Below, piece by piece: positions 24,499 to 33,526 of a stretch of 64,000 nt of DNA. The translations under genes and the position numbers were made by a program. How positions within the stretch are numbered: position 1 is the first letter of the stretch; the number at the start of each line of letters is the position of its first letter. A model generated the notes under the pieces. The model did no database searches, was not told the DNA's origin, and was given only the letters and a program-made list of their open reading frames with translations. Origin of the DNA: Romboutsia ilealis (GTDB taxonomy: Bacteria > Bacillota > Clostridia > Peptostreptococcales > Peptostreptococcaceae); NCBI RefSeq assembly GCF_900015215.1, contig NZ_LN555523.1, positions 792,912-856,911 of the forward strand, given 5' to 3'.

Positions 24499-27105
24499 AT
24501 GAATTTATATACATCACTTACATTAAGATATTTAAAAGAAAACAAAAGAAGAACTGTTGTTACTATAATAGGAATAATACTTTCTACAGCACTTATTTGT
24601 GGTATAGGAAATATATTTGTAAGTCTTATGGATCATCAAATTAGAGGAACTATAGCTAGTGATGGGGAATTTCACGCGACTTTTTATGATATAAAAAAGA
24701 ATGACATAAATACAATAACAAATAGTGTAGGAATTTCAAAATCAGCACTAAGTGAAAATTTAGGTTATGCTAAATTAGATAAAGATGATAAATATATGAT
24801 TCAAATAAAAGAGTACGATGAAAATGCTTTTAAAGGATATCAAATTAAATTAAAAGATGGAAGATTTCCAAGTAACGATAAGGAAATAGTACTTAGTGAA
24901 GAATATTTAAAAAAATCTAGCAAAAAAATAGGGGATAGTATAAGTTTTAATATCGGAAAAAGGGTAGATGAAGATGGAAATAGTACAGAAGGAAACCGAT
25001 GGGCATACGAAAATGAAAAAATAATCAATGCCGATAAAAAAGATTTTAAAATTGTTGGGGCTATTGAAAAGCCTGGATTTGAAAGCAGTGGAACTGATGC
25101 TGTTGTTACGGGCATCACTTATTTAGATATAAATAATATAGATAAAAGTACAAATGTAAATGTATCAATATCTGTAAATAAACCAACAGAAATTTATGAA
25201 ATTGCTCCAAAGATAGCTAAAAATTTAGGATTAAAAGTAAAAGAAATATCGGGAGATGATTATAATAATGACCAAGGAACACTTTATGAAAATTTATCAT
25301 TTAATGAGCATTTATTAAGACTTCAAGGTGCTAGTGCTTATTCACATATAAATAATAGTATATATATGATAATAACTATAGTTACAGCTTTAGTTGTAAT
25401 TTGTACAATAGCAACTGTTTACAATGCATTTAGTATTTCAATTAGTGAACGAAAAAAACAATTTGGAATATTAAATTCTATCGGAGCTACAAAATCTCAA
25501 ATTATAAAACTGGTCTTTATAGAAGCTTTTATAGTAAGTGTTATAGCTATACCAATAGGAATAGTTTGTGGGACTATATCTATAGATTTAGTGTTTAGAT
25601 TTATACAAAGATATTTTGAAAATTCTTTTATAGCAGATATGAATTTAAGAGTGGTTTATAATCTGTATATAATTATAGGTAGTATATTAATAGTATTAAT
25701 TACAATAGGTATATCAGCAATATTACCAGCAATAACTGCGGCAAAAATATCACCACTTGAAGCTATAAAAAACAGTAGCAATTTAAAAATAGGAAAAGTT
25801 AAGGATTCAAAAATAGTTAGATTTATATTTAAAACTGAAGGTGTTCTTGCTTATAAAAATCTAAGAAGAAATAAGAAAAAATTTAGAATAACATTATTCT
25901 CATTAATCATAAGTGTAGTAATATTTATATCATTTAGTGGATTTATGGAACTTTTCATAAAAGCTAATAAAGTGCAAAGTGGGCAAATGAACTATGATTT
26001 GTATTTATATAAAAACGGATTTGTAGAAGATGATAAGATTATAAATGAACTAAAAAAATTAAATGGTATAGAAAACTTTAGTATCAATAATGAATATTCT
26101 ATAGGTACAAATGTAGAAGAAAATAATATAAATAAAAGTTATAAAGAGTTAATAGAAAAATATTTTACTAAAGAAAATAAAAATGATGAAGTTATATATG
26201 ATTTTTCAAATAACTTATTTTTCTTTCCAGGAGATGAAGCTATAAGCAAGTTAAAATTAAAAACTGGAAAATTTGATAAAGAAACAGCAATAAAAGAAAA
26301 TGGTATAATACTTAGAAATAAAAGTTACTACGAAGAACCAGGAAAAAAAGGTGATGTATCTTTAACTAATTATAAAGTAGGAGATACAATAGATGCTTAT
26401 AAGATAGAATATGATGAAAAAAATGATAAAGAAATAAGAATACCTGTTAAGCTAAAAGTATTAGCTACTACGGAAGATTTACTTCCAGGACATTTATCAT
26501 CATCTTATATGGGACTTGATTTTATAACTTATGATGAAGTAGGACAAAAGTTAGGTTTTGATGTAAATAAAGATAGAATATATATTTCTACAAATAAAGA
26601 AGATGATACTAGAAAAGTTATAAAAGAAATAGCTGAAAAATATGGATATAACATTACTGATGAGATTGAATATGCTAGAGAAAATGAACAATCTATGATG
26701 GCAATGAAAGTATTTGTATATGGTTTTGTTGTTGTTATATCATTAGTAAGTATAACAAATATAGTAAATACAATAAGTACAAATATAAACCTAAGAAAAA
26801 GAGAACTTGCTATAATTAAGTCAATTGGTGTAACACCTAGTGGATTTAATAAAATGATATATTTAGAAAGTTTATTATACGGAGCTTTATCATTAATTTA
26901 TGGGATACCAATAGGAATGGGGATAACTATTCTTATGAATAAAACTCTTGGAGATGTTATAAATCTTGGTATGGTTATACCATGGAATGCTATAATGATA
27001 TCTTTTGTAGGAATATTTATTATAACTTTTATTGCATCTTATATACCTATGAAAAAGATAAATAAAGAAAATATAATAGAAAATATAAGGCAAGAAAGTA
27101 TATAA
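24499..27105 (+). CDS. FtsX-domain ABC permease
   Basis: The 868-residue membrane protein has an N-terminal transmembrane helix (about 18-42), a large external domain, and an FtsX domain with three helices near 290-420. A second half follows, with a helix near 465-485, another external domain and three helices near 735-855. The double-FtsX layout is that of peptide-antibiotic detoxification or lipoprotein exporters. It begins at the base after the ATPase stop, with GAGGTG inside that gene. It is probably regulated by the upstream two-component system, and a terminator closes the four-gene unit. Confidence 0.92.
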   Translation: MNLYTSLTLRYLKENKRRTVVTIIGIILSTALICGIGNIFVSLMDHQIRGTIASDGEFHATFYDIKKNDINTITNSVGISKSALSENLGYAKLDKDDKYMIQIKEYDENAFKGYQIKLKDGRFPSNDKEIVLSEEYLKKSSKKIGDSISFNIGKRVDEDGNSTEGNRWAYENEKIINADKKDFKIVGAIEKPGFESSGTDAVVTGITYLDINNIDKSTNVNVSISVNKPTEIYEIAPKIAKNLGLKVKEISGDDYNNDQGTLYENLSFNEHLLRLQGASAYSHINNSIYMIITIVTALVVICTIATVYNAFSISISERKKQFGILNSIGATKSQIIKLVFIEAFIVSVIAIPIGIVCGTISIDLVFRFIQRYFENSFIADMNLRVVYNLYIIIGSILIVLITIGISAILPAITAAKISPLEAIKNSSNLKIGKVKDSKIVRFIFKTEGVLAYKNLRRNKKKFRITLFSLIISVVIFISFSGFMELFIKANKVQSGQMNYDLYLYKNGFVEDDKIINELKKLNGIENFSINNEYSIGTNVEENNINKSYKELIEKYFTKENKNDEVIYDFSNNLFFFPGDEAISKLKLKTGKFDKETAIKENGIILRNKSYYEEPGKKGDVSLTNYKVGDTIDAYKIEYDEKNDKEIRIPVKLKVLATTEDLLPGHLSSSYMGLDFITYDEVGQKLGFDVNKDRIYISTNKEDDTRKVIKEIAEKYGYNITDEIEYARENEQSMMAMKVFVYGFVVVISLVSITNIVNTISTNINLRKRELAIIKSIGVTPSGFNKMIYLESLLYGALSLIYGIPIGMGITILMNKTLGDVINLGMVIPWNAIMISFVGIFIITFIASYIPMKKINKENIIENIRQESI

Positions 27106-27140
27106 ATTTAAATCTTTATAATATAAATTATCTGATATAT

Positions 27141-27175
27141 AAAAAGTAGTGAGGAGAGCTCCTCACTACTTTTTT
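27141..27175 (+). terminator. terminator after the ABC permease
   Basis: AAGTAGTGAGGAG/CTCCTCACTACTT hairpin. Its T-tract is shared with repeat copy B. Confidence 0.9.
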
Positions 27176-27364
27176 ACGCTTAAGGATATTATAATACTTA
27201 AAAAATGTTGATAAATTCTGAATGTAAGTAATATCAATAAATTGGCTTTGAGCGTAAAAAAGATTTTGAAATGCTTCGCCCACGCAGTGGCTCAAGCAAC
27301 GGACGAAGTCGTTGGCGACATGAAGTATTTCGCCGACACGTCGCTCAAGCGAAGCGAATTTTTT
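27170..27364 (+). repeat. intact copy B of the bipartite dispersed repeat
   Basis: 195 bp, nearly identical to copies A and C. It starts at the T6 of the preceding terminator and ends in GCGAATTTTTT about 100 bp before cfa. A 60-codon open frame across it (27242-27424) has no ribosome site and is a chance frame. Confidence 0.92.
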
Positions 27365-27462
27365 AATGTAAACTCAGGAATAAATAGTAATTATTTGGAA
27401 ATAATGTATATAGTTTATAAATGATATTTTAGTATAAGAAATAAGTTCAAGGAGTAGTTAAT

Positions 27463-28641
27463 ATGAGTGTTGATAAAATATTTATAAAATCTTTTTTAAA
27501 TAATTTTGAAGAAGAATCATTTTCAGTTAAGTTATGGGACGAAGAAGAGATTAAAGTTGGACAAGGGGAGCCTTTATTTAAGGTTACTTTAAATAAACCA
27601 ATACCTAAAAAAGAATTATTATCAAGTGCAACTTTAGCATTTGGAGAAGCATATATGGATGGTAATTTAGAAGTTGAAGGAGATTTTTTAACTATGCTAA
27701 ATACAGTATTAAAGTATAAAAGTAAATTTCCTACAGACTTTAAGGGATTACCAAAAATATTTTCTAATTTAACATCTCAAAAAAAGCAAAAAGAAGAAGT
27801 ATCATATCATTATGATTTAGGAAATGATTTTTATAGTTTATGGTTAGATGAAACGATGAGTTATTCATGCGGATATTTTAAAAATGAAAATGACTCTTTA
27901 TACGATGCACAAATGAACAAAATCCATCATTTACTTAAAAAATTAAATCTAAATGAAGGTCAAAGTTTATTAGATATAGGTTGTGGTTGGGGATCGCTTC
28001 TTATAGAAGCTGCTAAAAATTATAAAGTAAAAGGATTAGGAATTACTTTAAGTGAAGAACAATATAAAAAGTTTAAAAGTAGAATTAAAGAAGAAAATTT
28101 ACAAGATTATTTAGATGTAAAGCTTATGGATTATAGAGAACTTGAAAAATCAGGTTTATCATTTGATAGAGTTGTAAGTGTTGGTATGCTTGAGCATGTA
28201 GGTAGACCTAATTACGACTTGTTCATGAGAAATGTATCGAAAGTACTTAAAAAAGAAGGTATATTTGTACTTCATTACATAAGTGGATTAATTGAATCAG
28301 AAGGAGATGCTTGGATGAGAAAATATATATTCCCTGGAGGAGTTATACCAAGCTTAAGAGAAATAATATCTTTATCTGCAGATTATAAATTCTACACTAT
28401 TGATATTGAAAGTTTAAGAATGCATTATATGAAAACTTTACTTAAATGGGCTGAAAACTTTGAAAATAATATAGATAAAGTTAGAGAAATGTTTGATGAA
28501 AGGTTTGTTAGAATGTGGACTATGTATTTATATTCGTGTGCAGCTTGTTTTAATACAGGTGTTATAGATCTTCATCAAATAGTATTTACTAATGGAGTTA
28601 ATAATTCTAATCCTTTAACAAGAGATTATTTATATAAATAA
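27463..28641 (+). CDS. cfa: cyclopropane-fatty-acyl-phospholipid synthase
   Basis: It methylenates cis double bonds of membrane phospholipid acyl chains using SAM. The 392 residues show the lipid-binding N-terminal part, the signature YHYDLGNDFYSLWLDETMSYSCGYF, split here as HYDLGNDFY and MSYSCGYF, the SAM motif LDIGCGWGSL near residue 172, and VGMLEHVGR with the bicarbonate-site Glu. The start has AAGGAG. The gene stands alone between two inverted copies of the 195-bp repeat, which could influence expression through read-through or allow inversion of the segment. Confidence 0.95.
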   Translation: MSVDKIFIKSFLNNFEEESFSVKLWDEEEIKVGQGEPLFKVTLNKPIPKKELLSSATLAFGEAYMDGNLEVEGDFLTMLNTVLKYKSKFPTDFKGLPKIFSNLTSQKKQKEEVSYHYDLGNDFYSLWLDETMSYSCGYFKNENDSLYDAQMNKIHHLLKKLNLNEGQSLLDIGCGWGSLLIEAAKNYKVKGLGITLSEEQYKKFKSRIKEENLQDYLDVKLMDYRELEKSGLSFDRVVSVGMLEHVGRPNYDLFMRNVSKVLKKEGIFVLHYISGLIESEGDAWMRKYIFPGGVIPSLREIISLSADYKFYTIDIESLRMHYMKTLLKWAENFENNIDKVREMFDERFVRMWTMYLYSCAACFNTGVIDLHQIVFTNGVNNSNPLTRDYLYK

Positions 28642-28678
28642 AGACATATTTATTAAATGTATATGAATTTAAATTTAA

Positions 28679-28706
28679 TTGACTTTATATAAATAAAGAC
28701 TACAAT
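28679..28706 (+). promoter_or_regulatory. probable bioY promoter
   Basis: TTGACT at 28679-28684 and TACAAT at 28701-28706 are 16 bp apart. It lies about 240 bp upstream of bioY because repeat copy C intervenes, so the transcript would carry the repeat as a leader. Confidence 0.5.
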
Positions 28707-28710
28707 TAAA

Positions 28711-28931
28711 TTGTAAACTAAAAATAAAAAATTCGCTTCGCTTGAGCGACGTGTCGGCGAAATACTTCATGTCGCCAACGACTTCGTCCGTTGCTTGAGC
28801 CACTGCGTGGGCGAAGCATTTCAAAATCTTTTTTACGCTCAAAGCCAATTTATTGATATTACTTACATTCAGAATTTATCCACATTTTTTAAGTATTATA
28901 ATATCCTTAAGCGTAAAAAATAGGTTTACGA
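28711..28931 (+). promoter_or_regulatory. BirA-type biotin operator half-sites split by repeat copy C
   Basis: TTGTAAACT at 28711-28719 and GGTTTACGA at 28923-28931 are near-perfect halves of the BirA operator (TTGTnAACC, about 14 bp, GGTTnACAA). They now lie some 200 bp apart with the repeat between them. Joining the flanks while keeping a single A6 tract restores a 14-bp spacer. The left half lies just after the -10 box, an effective place for repression, and the downstream gene is bioY. Confidence 0.5.
28726..28920 (-). repeat. intact copy C of the bipartite dispersed repeat (inverted)
   Basis: The reverse complement matches copy B almost base for base over 195 bp, running from TTTTTTACGCTTAAGG at 28920 to GCGAATTTTTT at 28726. 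Both ends are A6/T6. Together with copy B it makes a 195-bp inverted repeat around cfa. Confidence 0.93.
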
Positions 28932-28948
28932 AAAAGGGGGGAATGTAT

Positions 28949-29491
28949 ATGAAATTGAAAACGAGTGAATTGGTGATATGTTCATTATTTGCTAGTTTAA
29001 CAGCGATACTAACTCAAATATCTATACCACTTCCAGCAGTACCACTTACTATGCAAATATTTGCAGTGGCTTTATGTGGCTTAGTTTTAGGTAAAAGATT
29101 AGGATTTATATCTCAAATTATATATGTATTATTAGGCGCTATAGGATTGCCTGTATTTGCACAGTTTAGTGGTGGAATAGGTATAATATTAGGACCTACG
29201 GGTGGATTTATATTATCATTTCCTATAATAGCATTTGTGGTAGGATATTTTTCTGAAAAATTTATGTCTACAATAGGAATTATGTTTGGAATGATATGTT
29301 CTTTATTAATAAGTTATATAATAGGTACACTTCAATTTTGTATAGTTACTAATTCAGATATTGTAAAAGGTCTTACAATATGTGTAATACCATTTATAAT
29401 TGTAGACATTATAAAACTAAGTCTTGCTATTGTAGTTGGAAAAAGTATATTAAAAAGAGTCAATTTAGGATATAGTATAAAAACAAGCTAG
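28949..29491 (+). CDS. bioY: BioY biotin transporter (ECF S component)
   Basis: The 180-residue membrane protein has six hydrophobic segments. The BioY signatures PLPAVPLTMQ (near 25-35), LGAIGLPVFAQFSGG, GPTGGFILSF and the conserved Asp-Lys region VDIIKLSLA near the end are present. It captures biotin and works with an ECF energizing module encoded elsewhere. The ATG at 28949 is 7 bp after a GGGGGG run. An ATG at 28943 overlaps that site. A biotin-repressor-like operator appears upstream, disrupted by a repeat. Confidence 0.93.
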   Translation: MKLKTSELVICSLFASLTAILTQISIPLPAVPLTMQIFAVALCGLVLGKRLGFISQIIYVLLGAIGLPVFAQFSGGIGIILGPTGGFILSFPIIAFVVGYFSEKFMSTIGIMFGMICSLLISYIIGTLQFCIVTNSDIVKGLTICVIPFIIVDIIKLSLAIVVGKSILKRVNLGYSIKTS

Positions 29492-29514
29492 GTATATTCC
29501 GAGCTTGTTTTTTA
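29481..29514 (+). terminator. terminator overlapping the bioY stop
   Basis: AAACAAGCT and AGCTTGTTT form the stem, whose left arm lies in the last bioY codons. Six T follow. Confidence 0.78.
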
Positions 29515-29570
29515 CGTATAAGGAAATTATATAATTTGTAAGTAATAAATAACATAAATTTGATATTAAG
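29509..29570 (+). repeat. decayed left module of the dispersed repeat
   Basis: TTTTTTACGTATAAGGAAATTAT and a GTAAGTAATAA block align to the left module, again starting in a terminator T-tract. The remainder of the 29492-29852 gap holds MITE copy 2 and no gene. Confidence 0.45.
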
Positions 29571-29619
29571 ATAACTTTAAACATAAATATAATAGGGCTA
29601 TAAATATTTATTTAATCTG

Positions 29620-29731
29620 TTGTGCTAGTTATTTTACTACAAATATTTAAATTGCTACATAAAGTTTTTTACAAAGAATATAAACTATTCTAAACTCTAG
29701 TATTTTCAATAATTAAATCTAACTAGCACAA
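29620..29731. mobile_element. 112-bp MITE-like element, copy 2
   Basis: The same terminal inverted repeats and core as at 21573-21684, in the same orientation. The neighbouring sequences differ apart from short TTTAATCT and GAGTTA flanks, so the ends are well defined. Confidence 0.7.
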
Positions 29732-29852
29732 CGAGTTATTTAAATAGAGAATAATAAAAAACAAATTGTGAAATGATTATCAAAAACGATACCATATACA
29801 ATAAAATTAGTATATAATTTATTTTATAATGGATAGATAGGGGAGATTTTTT

Positions 29853-31676
29853 ATGAGAAAAATAACAAGAGAAGCATTACTTCATATACCAAGAAGTAAC
29901 TATTGTTATGGATATGATGAAAATACACTTCATATAAGACTTAGAGCTAAAAAGGGAGAAGTCAAAAGTGTATTTTTAAGAATAGGAGATCAGTATATTT
30001 GGGATGAATTAGAAGGTGGTGGAGGAAACCTAGGTGCTGGTGGAAAAGTGTGGATTTCAAGTTGCGATATAAAAATGGAAAAAGAATTAGAAACAGAGTA
30101 TTTTGATTATTTTATAGCTAAATACAATCCACCAACAAAGCGTTCAAGATATTCGTTTATAATAAATGGTATAGATGAAAAGCTTTTATATACTGAAAAA
30201 TATATAATAGAATTAGTAAATAAAGACGATGAAAAAAAATTAAATGACATATCATCATTTTTTGCTTATTCATACTTAAATAAAATAGATGTGCTTAAAA
30301 TACCAAGTTGGGTGAAAGATACTGTTTGGTATCAAATATTTCCTGATAGATTTGCAAATGGAGATGAAAGCATAAATCCTAAAGATACAAAACCTTGGGC
30401 AACACCTCCAACTAATGATAATTTCATGGGTGGAGATTTACAAGGGGTTATAGATAAATTAGATTATCTAAAAGATTTAGGAGTAACTGGATTATATTTT
30501 TGTCCTATAACTATGGGGCATACAAATCATAGATATGATACAATAGACTATATGAAAATAGATCCTCATTTGGGAGATAAAAAAACACTAAAAAGATTAG
30601 TTAAAGAAGCCCATAAAAGAGGGATGAAGGTAATGTTAGATGCAGTGTTCAATCATATAGGATACTACTCTAAACAATGGCAAGATGTTATAAAAAATAA
30701 AGAAAAATCAAAATATAAAAATTGGTTTTATATAAAGGATATTGATAAGGTAGACACACCACTTAATAAAATTGATTCAAAAAACATTCCTTATGAGACA
30801 TTTTCATGTGTGGCTGAAATGCCAAAATTAAATACAGAAAATGAAGAGGTTATAGAGTATCTATTAGAAGTAGGAAAATACTTTATAAAAGAGTTTGATA
30901 TAGATGCATGGAGATTAGATGTATCAAATGAAGTTGACCATAGTTTTTGGAGACAATTTAGAAAAGAAGTAAAAAATATAAAGCCTGATGTATATATATT
31001 AGGTGAAATATGGCACAATAGCCTACCTTGGCTAATGGGGGACCAATTTGATGCTGTAATGAATTATCCATTTGCAGATGCTTTAATAAAGTTTTTCTGT
31101 ACAAATGAAATAGATGAAATTGAATTTAAATATAGATTAAATGATATAATATCAAATTATCAAATGCAAACTATTGAATCTGGATTTAATTTACTTGGAA
31201 GTCACGATACAACTAGGGTACTTTCATACTGTAATAACAATAAGGATAAATTTAAGTTAGCATATTTATTTATGTTTACTCAATTAGGTGCTCCTTGTAT
31301 ATATTATGGAGATGAGGTTGGCATGACTGGAGTACAAACTAAGGACTGTGAAGGTCAACGTGAATGTATGGTGTGGGATGAAGAGAAGCAAGATAAAGAA
31401 ATACTTACATTTATGAAAAAGATTATAAGTTTAAGAAAAAAATATAGTGAATTTAAGCTAGTAAATAATGAATGGGTATTAGCAAAAGATAATGTTATAA
31501 TAGTTAAAAAAGAAAATATAAGTATAATTATTAATAATAATGATTTTGAAAAAACTATAGATCTTCCTGATTACTTAAAAGATAAGAAAGTATATGATCT
31601 ATTTAATGAAGATTATATAAACCTAGAATCAAAGCTTACATTAAATCCATATAAATATTTAATAATAAAAGATTAA
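29853..31676 (+). CDS. GH13 alpha-glycosidase (neopullulanase/cyclomaltodextrinase-like)
   Basis: In 607 residues an N-terminal CBM34-like beta domain (1-120) precedes a GH13 barrel. Visible conserved blocks are WYQIFPDRF, DAVFNH, the nucleophile segment DAWRLDVSNE, the acid/base in LGEIWH and the third carboxylate in GSHDTTR. A short C-terminal beta domain follows. There is no signal peptide, so it acts on imported maltodextrins or cyclodextrins in the cytoplasm. AGGGGAG precedes the ATG. No sugar transporter is adjacent. Confidence 0.92.
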   Translation: MRKITREALLHIPRSNYCYGYDENTLHIRLRAKKGEVKSVFLRIGDQYIWDELEGGGGNLGAGGKVWISSCDIKMEKELETEYFDYFIAKYNPPTKRSRYSFIINGIDEKLLYTEKYIIELVNKDDEKKLNDISSFFAYSYLNKIDVLKIPSWVKDTVWYQIFPDRFANGDESINPKDTKPWATPPTNDNFMGGDLQGVIDKLDYLKDLGVTGLYFCPITMGHTNHRYDTIDYMKIDPHLGDKKTLKRLVKEAHKRGMKVMLDAVFNHIGYYSKQWQDVIKNKEKSKYKNWFYIKDIDKVDTPLNKIDSKNIPYETFSCVAEMPKLNTENEEVIEYLLEVGKYFIKEFDIDAWRLDVSNEVDHSFWRQFRKEVKNIKPDVYILGEIWHNSLPWLMGDQFDAVMNYPFADALIKFFCTNEIDEIEFKYRLNDIISNYQMQTIESGFNLLGSHDTTRVLSYCNNNKDKFKLAYLFMFTQLGAPCIYYGDEVGMTGVQTKDCEGQRECMVWDEEKQDKEILTFMKKIISLRKKYSEFKLVNNEWVLAKDNVIIVKKENISIIINNNDFEKTIDLPDYLKDKKVYDLFNEDYINLESKLTLNPYKYLIIKD

Positions 31677-31797
31677 ATTGTAGTTTAATACTATATAGTC
31701 TAATAAGCTATATTTTTATAATTAAAAAATTTTATATGGGAAATTTAATCTATTTAGTGAAATAACTAAAACAACAGATTATTTAAGTAAAAGATAG

Positions 31798-31998
31798 GTG
31801 ATATATATTAAAAGATTAAGAGAATTATTAGATAGAAAGTTTTTAAAAGATGTAGAGTTATTAGAGTTAGAAGATAATGAATATGTAATAGAGTGTAAAT
31901 TTACACAACCATATAATGCCCATTATAATGAGTACAAAGTAGTTGTAAGAGAAGATGATGAAATAAAAATATATAAAGTATATTTAAAGCATAGATAA
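31798..31998 (+). CDS. small acidic protein, 66 aa, unknown function
   Basis: This short beta-rich protein has alternating charged and hydrophobic residues (DVELLELEDNEYVIECKF, then EYKVVVREDDEIKIYKVYLK). Frame and codon use look genuine. The start is uncertain: GTG at 31798 is itself part of a possible AGGTGA ribosome site, which would favour a rare ATT start at 31807. It is followed 47 bp later by a membrane-protein gene, likely the same operon. Confidence 0.6.
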   Translation: MIYIKRLRELLDRKFLKDVELLELEDNEYVIECKFTQPYNAHYNEYKVVVREDDEIKIYKVYLKHR

Positions 31999-32045
31999 AA
32001 CTAATATTAAAAAAGATAATAAAGATATGAAAAAGGGGAATTAAC

Positions 32046-32372
32046 TTGAGAAAAAATATTATTGGAGGCCTTGTATTAATTGTAATTGCTATGTTTTTAG
32101 GAGCTATATCTTATTCTTCTAAAATAGCTAATCCATTTGTTGGACTAAAAGGATTAGCACAAATAGCTATTAGTGAAAGAAAAGTCGAAAAAATTTCAGA
32201 TAAACCATTAAGATATATAAGTAAATCCGATGAAGATTTTACAAATTATATGGAATCAGAAGGTTATACTGTTGAGCAATTTGGTAGAGGATTTCAATTA
32301 CAAAAAGGTAATGAAAGTAAGTTATTAGTATCCGAAGGTTTTATGGGGATGTACGAAATATTTAGTGAATAA
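32046..32372 (+). CDS. small membrane-anchored protein, 108 aa, unknown function
   Basis: One N-terminal transmembrane or signal segment (IIGGLVLIVIAMFLGAIS) is followed by an extracellular part of about 80 residues with YTVEQFGRGFQLQKGNE. TTG start after AAAGGGGAA. No known domain is recognised. A terminator follows immediately. Confidence 0.7.
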   Translation: MRKNIIGGLVLIVIAMFLGAISYSSKIANPFVGLKGLAQIAISERKVEKISDKPLRYISKSDEDFTNYMESEGYTVEQFGRGFQLQKGNESKLLVSEGFMGMYEIFSE

Positions 32373-32402
32373 AAAGATGGCTAATCTAGCCATCTTTTTA
32401 TT
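32371..32402 (+). terminator. terminator after the 108-aa gene
   Basis: AAAGATGGCTA/TAGCCATCTTT hairpin with T-tail. Confidence 0.88.
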
Positions 32403-32493
32403 ACTCAAACAGTATTAAATTTCAACATTGTATTAAAATATATCCTATGCTAAAAGAGCAAACTATAAGAAGCCTACTATGAGATTACATGGT

Positions 32494-33315
32494 TTAGTAC
32501 TCCTCATAATCAGGATAAATTGATTGATTAGTAGTAGAATCATTATTATTTTTACTAGAATTTTTAGGTCTAGATTTTTTAGATGCTTTAGTAGAATTTT
32601 TAACCTTAGTATTAGTATCTGTAGATTCATCATCTAATTCATTGATATCAGGTTTGTGCTTATTAGATTTCTTAGTAGATGATTTTGTCTTTTTAGATTC
32701 TTTTTTAGACTCTTTAATTTTAGTAGTAGGTTTAGCTTTTTCATTAGAATCTTCTATATCATCATGTTTCTTAGATTTTTTCTTAGAACGTTTAGTTCTA
32801 GGGTTATTTTTATTATCTTTTTTACTAGATTTTTTATTTTTTAATTTTTTACTCGTAGAACTTAAATCTTCAGATTCTAAGTTAGTAGTAGGTAAACTAT
32901 CAATATTTGTAGATGAACTATTAACATTTAAAGTAGCTTCATCTAAAGTAGCATTGCTTACAATTGTGCTGTAAGTAGTGCTAGATGGTTTGTCATATAT
33001 ACAAATACTTTTATAATTTAGTTTAGGATTATTATCTAAAGTAGTATTATTAGTTATATTTGTATCATTATTGATTATATTATAATTAATAGTGGTACTC
33101 TTTGGTATAGAATTTTTTGTACTTTGAGATTTTGAGCAACAGCAAGGATAATGATTACATTTATCACAAACTTTAAATTCTTTATAATTTAAATAACTAT
33201 GGTTTAATCGTTTTCTATTATTAGAAGTATTTGAATGATTGCAATAGCAAATTTGTTTACCACAATGTTTACAAATGCTAAGTTTTTTACCTCTATAACC
33301 CTTATATTTGAACAA
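32494..33315 (-). CDS. Cys-motif plus Lys/Ser-rich low-complexity protein, 273 aa
   Basis: The N-terminal 60 residues hold two zinc-knuckle-like clusters, CKHCGKQICYC and CDKCNHYPCCC. The rest is disordered Ser/Thr/Asn, then a highly basic Lys/Ser block (residues 150-250), then an acidic YPDYEEY end. The composition resembles structural clostridial spore-coat or exosporium proteins, but no family domain is visible. The TTG start at 33315 has AAAGGGGGA upstream. The long antisense open frame over this gene results from its biased composition. Confidence 0.7.
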   Translation of the reverse strand: MFKYKGYRGKKLSICKHCGKQICYCNHSNTSNNRKRLNHSYLNYKEFKVCDKCNHYPCCCSKSQSTKNSIPKSTTINYNIINNDTNITNNTTLDNNPKLNYKSICIYDKPSSTTYSTIVSNATLDEATLNVNSSSTNIDSLPTTNLESEDLSSTSKKLKNKKSSKKDNKNNPRTKRSKKKSKKHDDIEDSNEKAKPTTKIKESKKESKKTKSSTKKSNKHKPDINELDDESTDTNTKVKNSTKASKKSRPKNSSKNNNDSTTNQSIYPDYEEY

Positions 33316-33526
33316 AATATAATCCCCCTTTGGTTTGATAAAATATACATTTTAGTAAATAATATGACTTTAATATTTAAAAAGTTACAAAATGCACTGT
33401 AAAAATAAACAATTGATTACAAATTGATAAAATATATTTTGATAATAAAAGATTATAAGAAATAATAGAAAAATAAAAGGATATAAATAAGTTAAATTGT
33501 AAATAAACATATTTATATCCATAATT

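Noticed and set aside
27242..27424. 60-codon open frame after the ABC permease
   Set aside because: It lies across dispersed-repeat copy B, has no ribosome site, and the equivalent frame is not maintained outside the repeat.
28711..28720. A riboswitch upstream of bioY
   Set aside because: The extra upstream length is accounted for by repeat copy C; the flanks look like a protein operator instead.
32642..32974. 110-codon plus-strand open frame opposite the Lys/Ser-rich gene
   Set aside because: Leu/Phe/Ser-rich mirror of the low-complexity gene on the other strand; no ribosome site.
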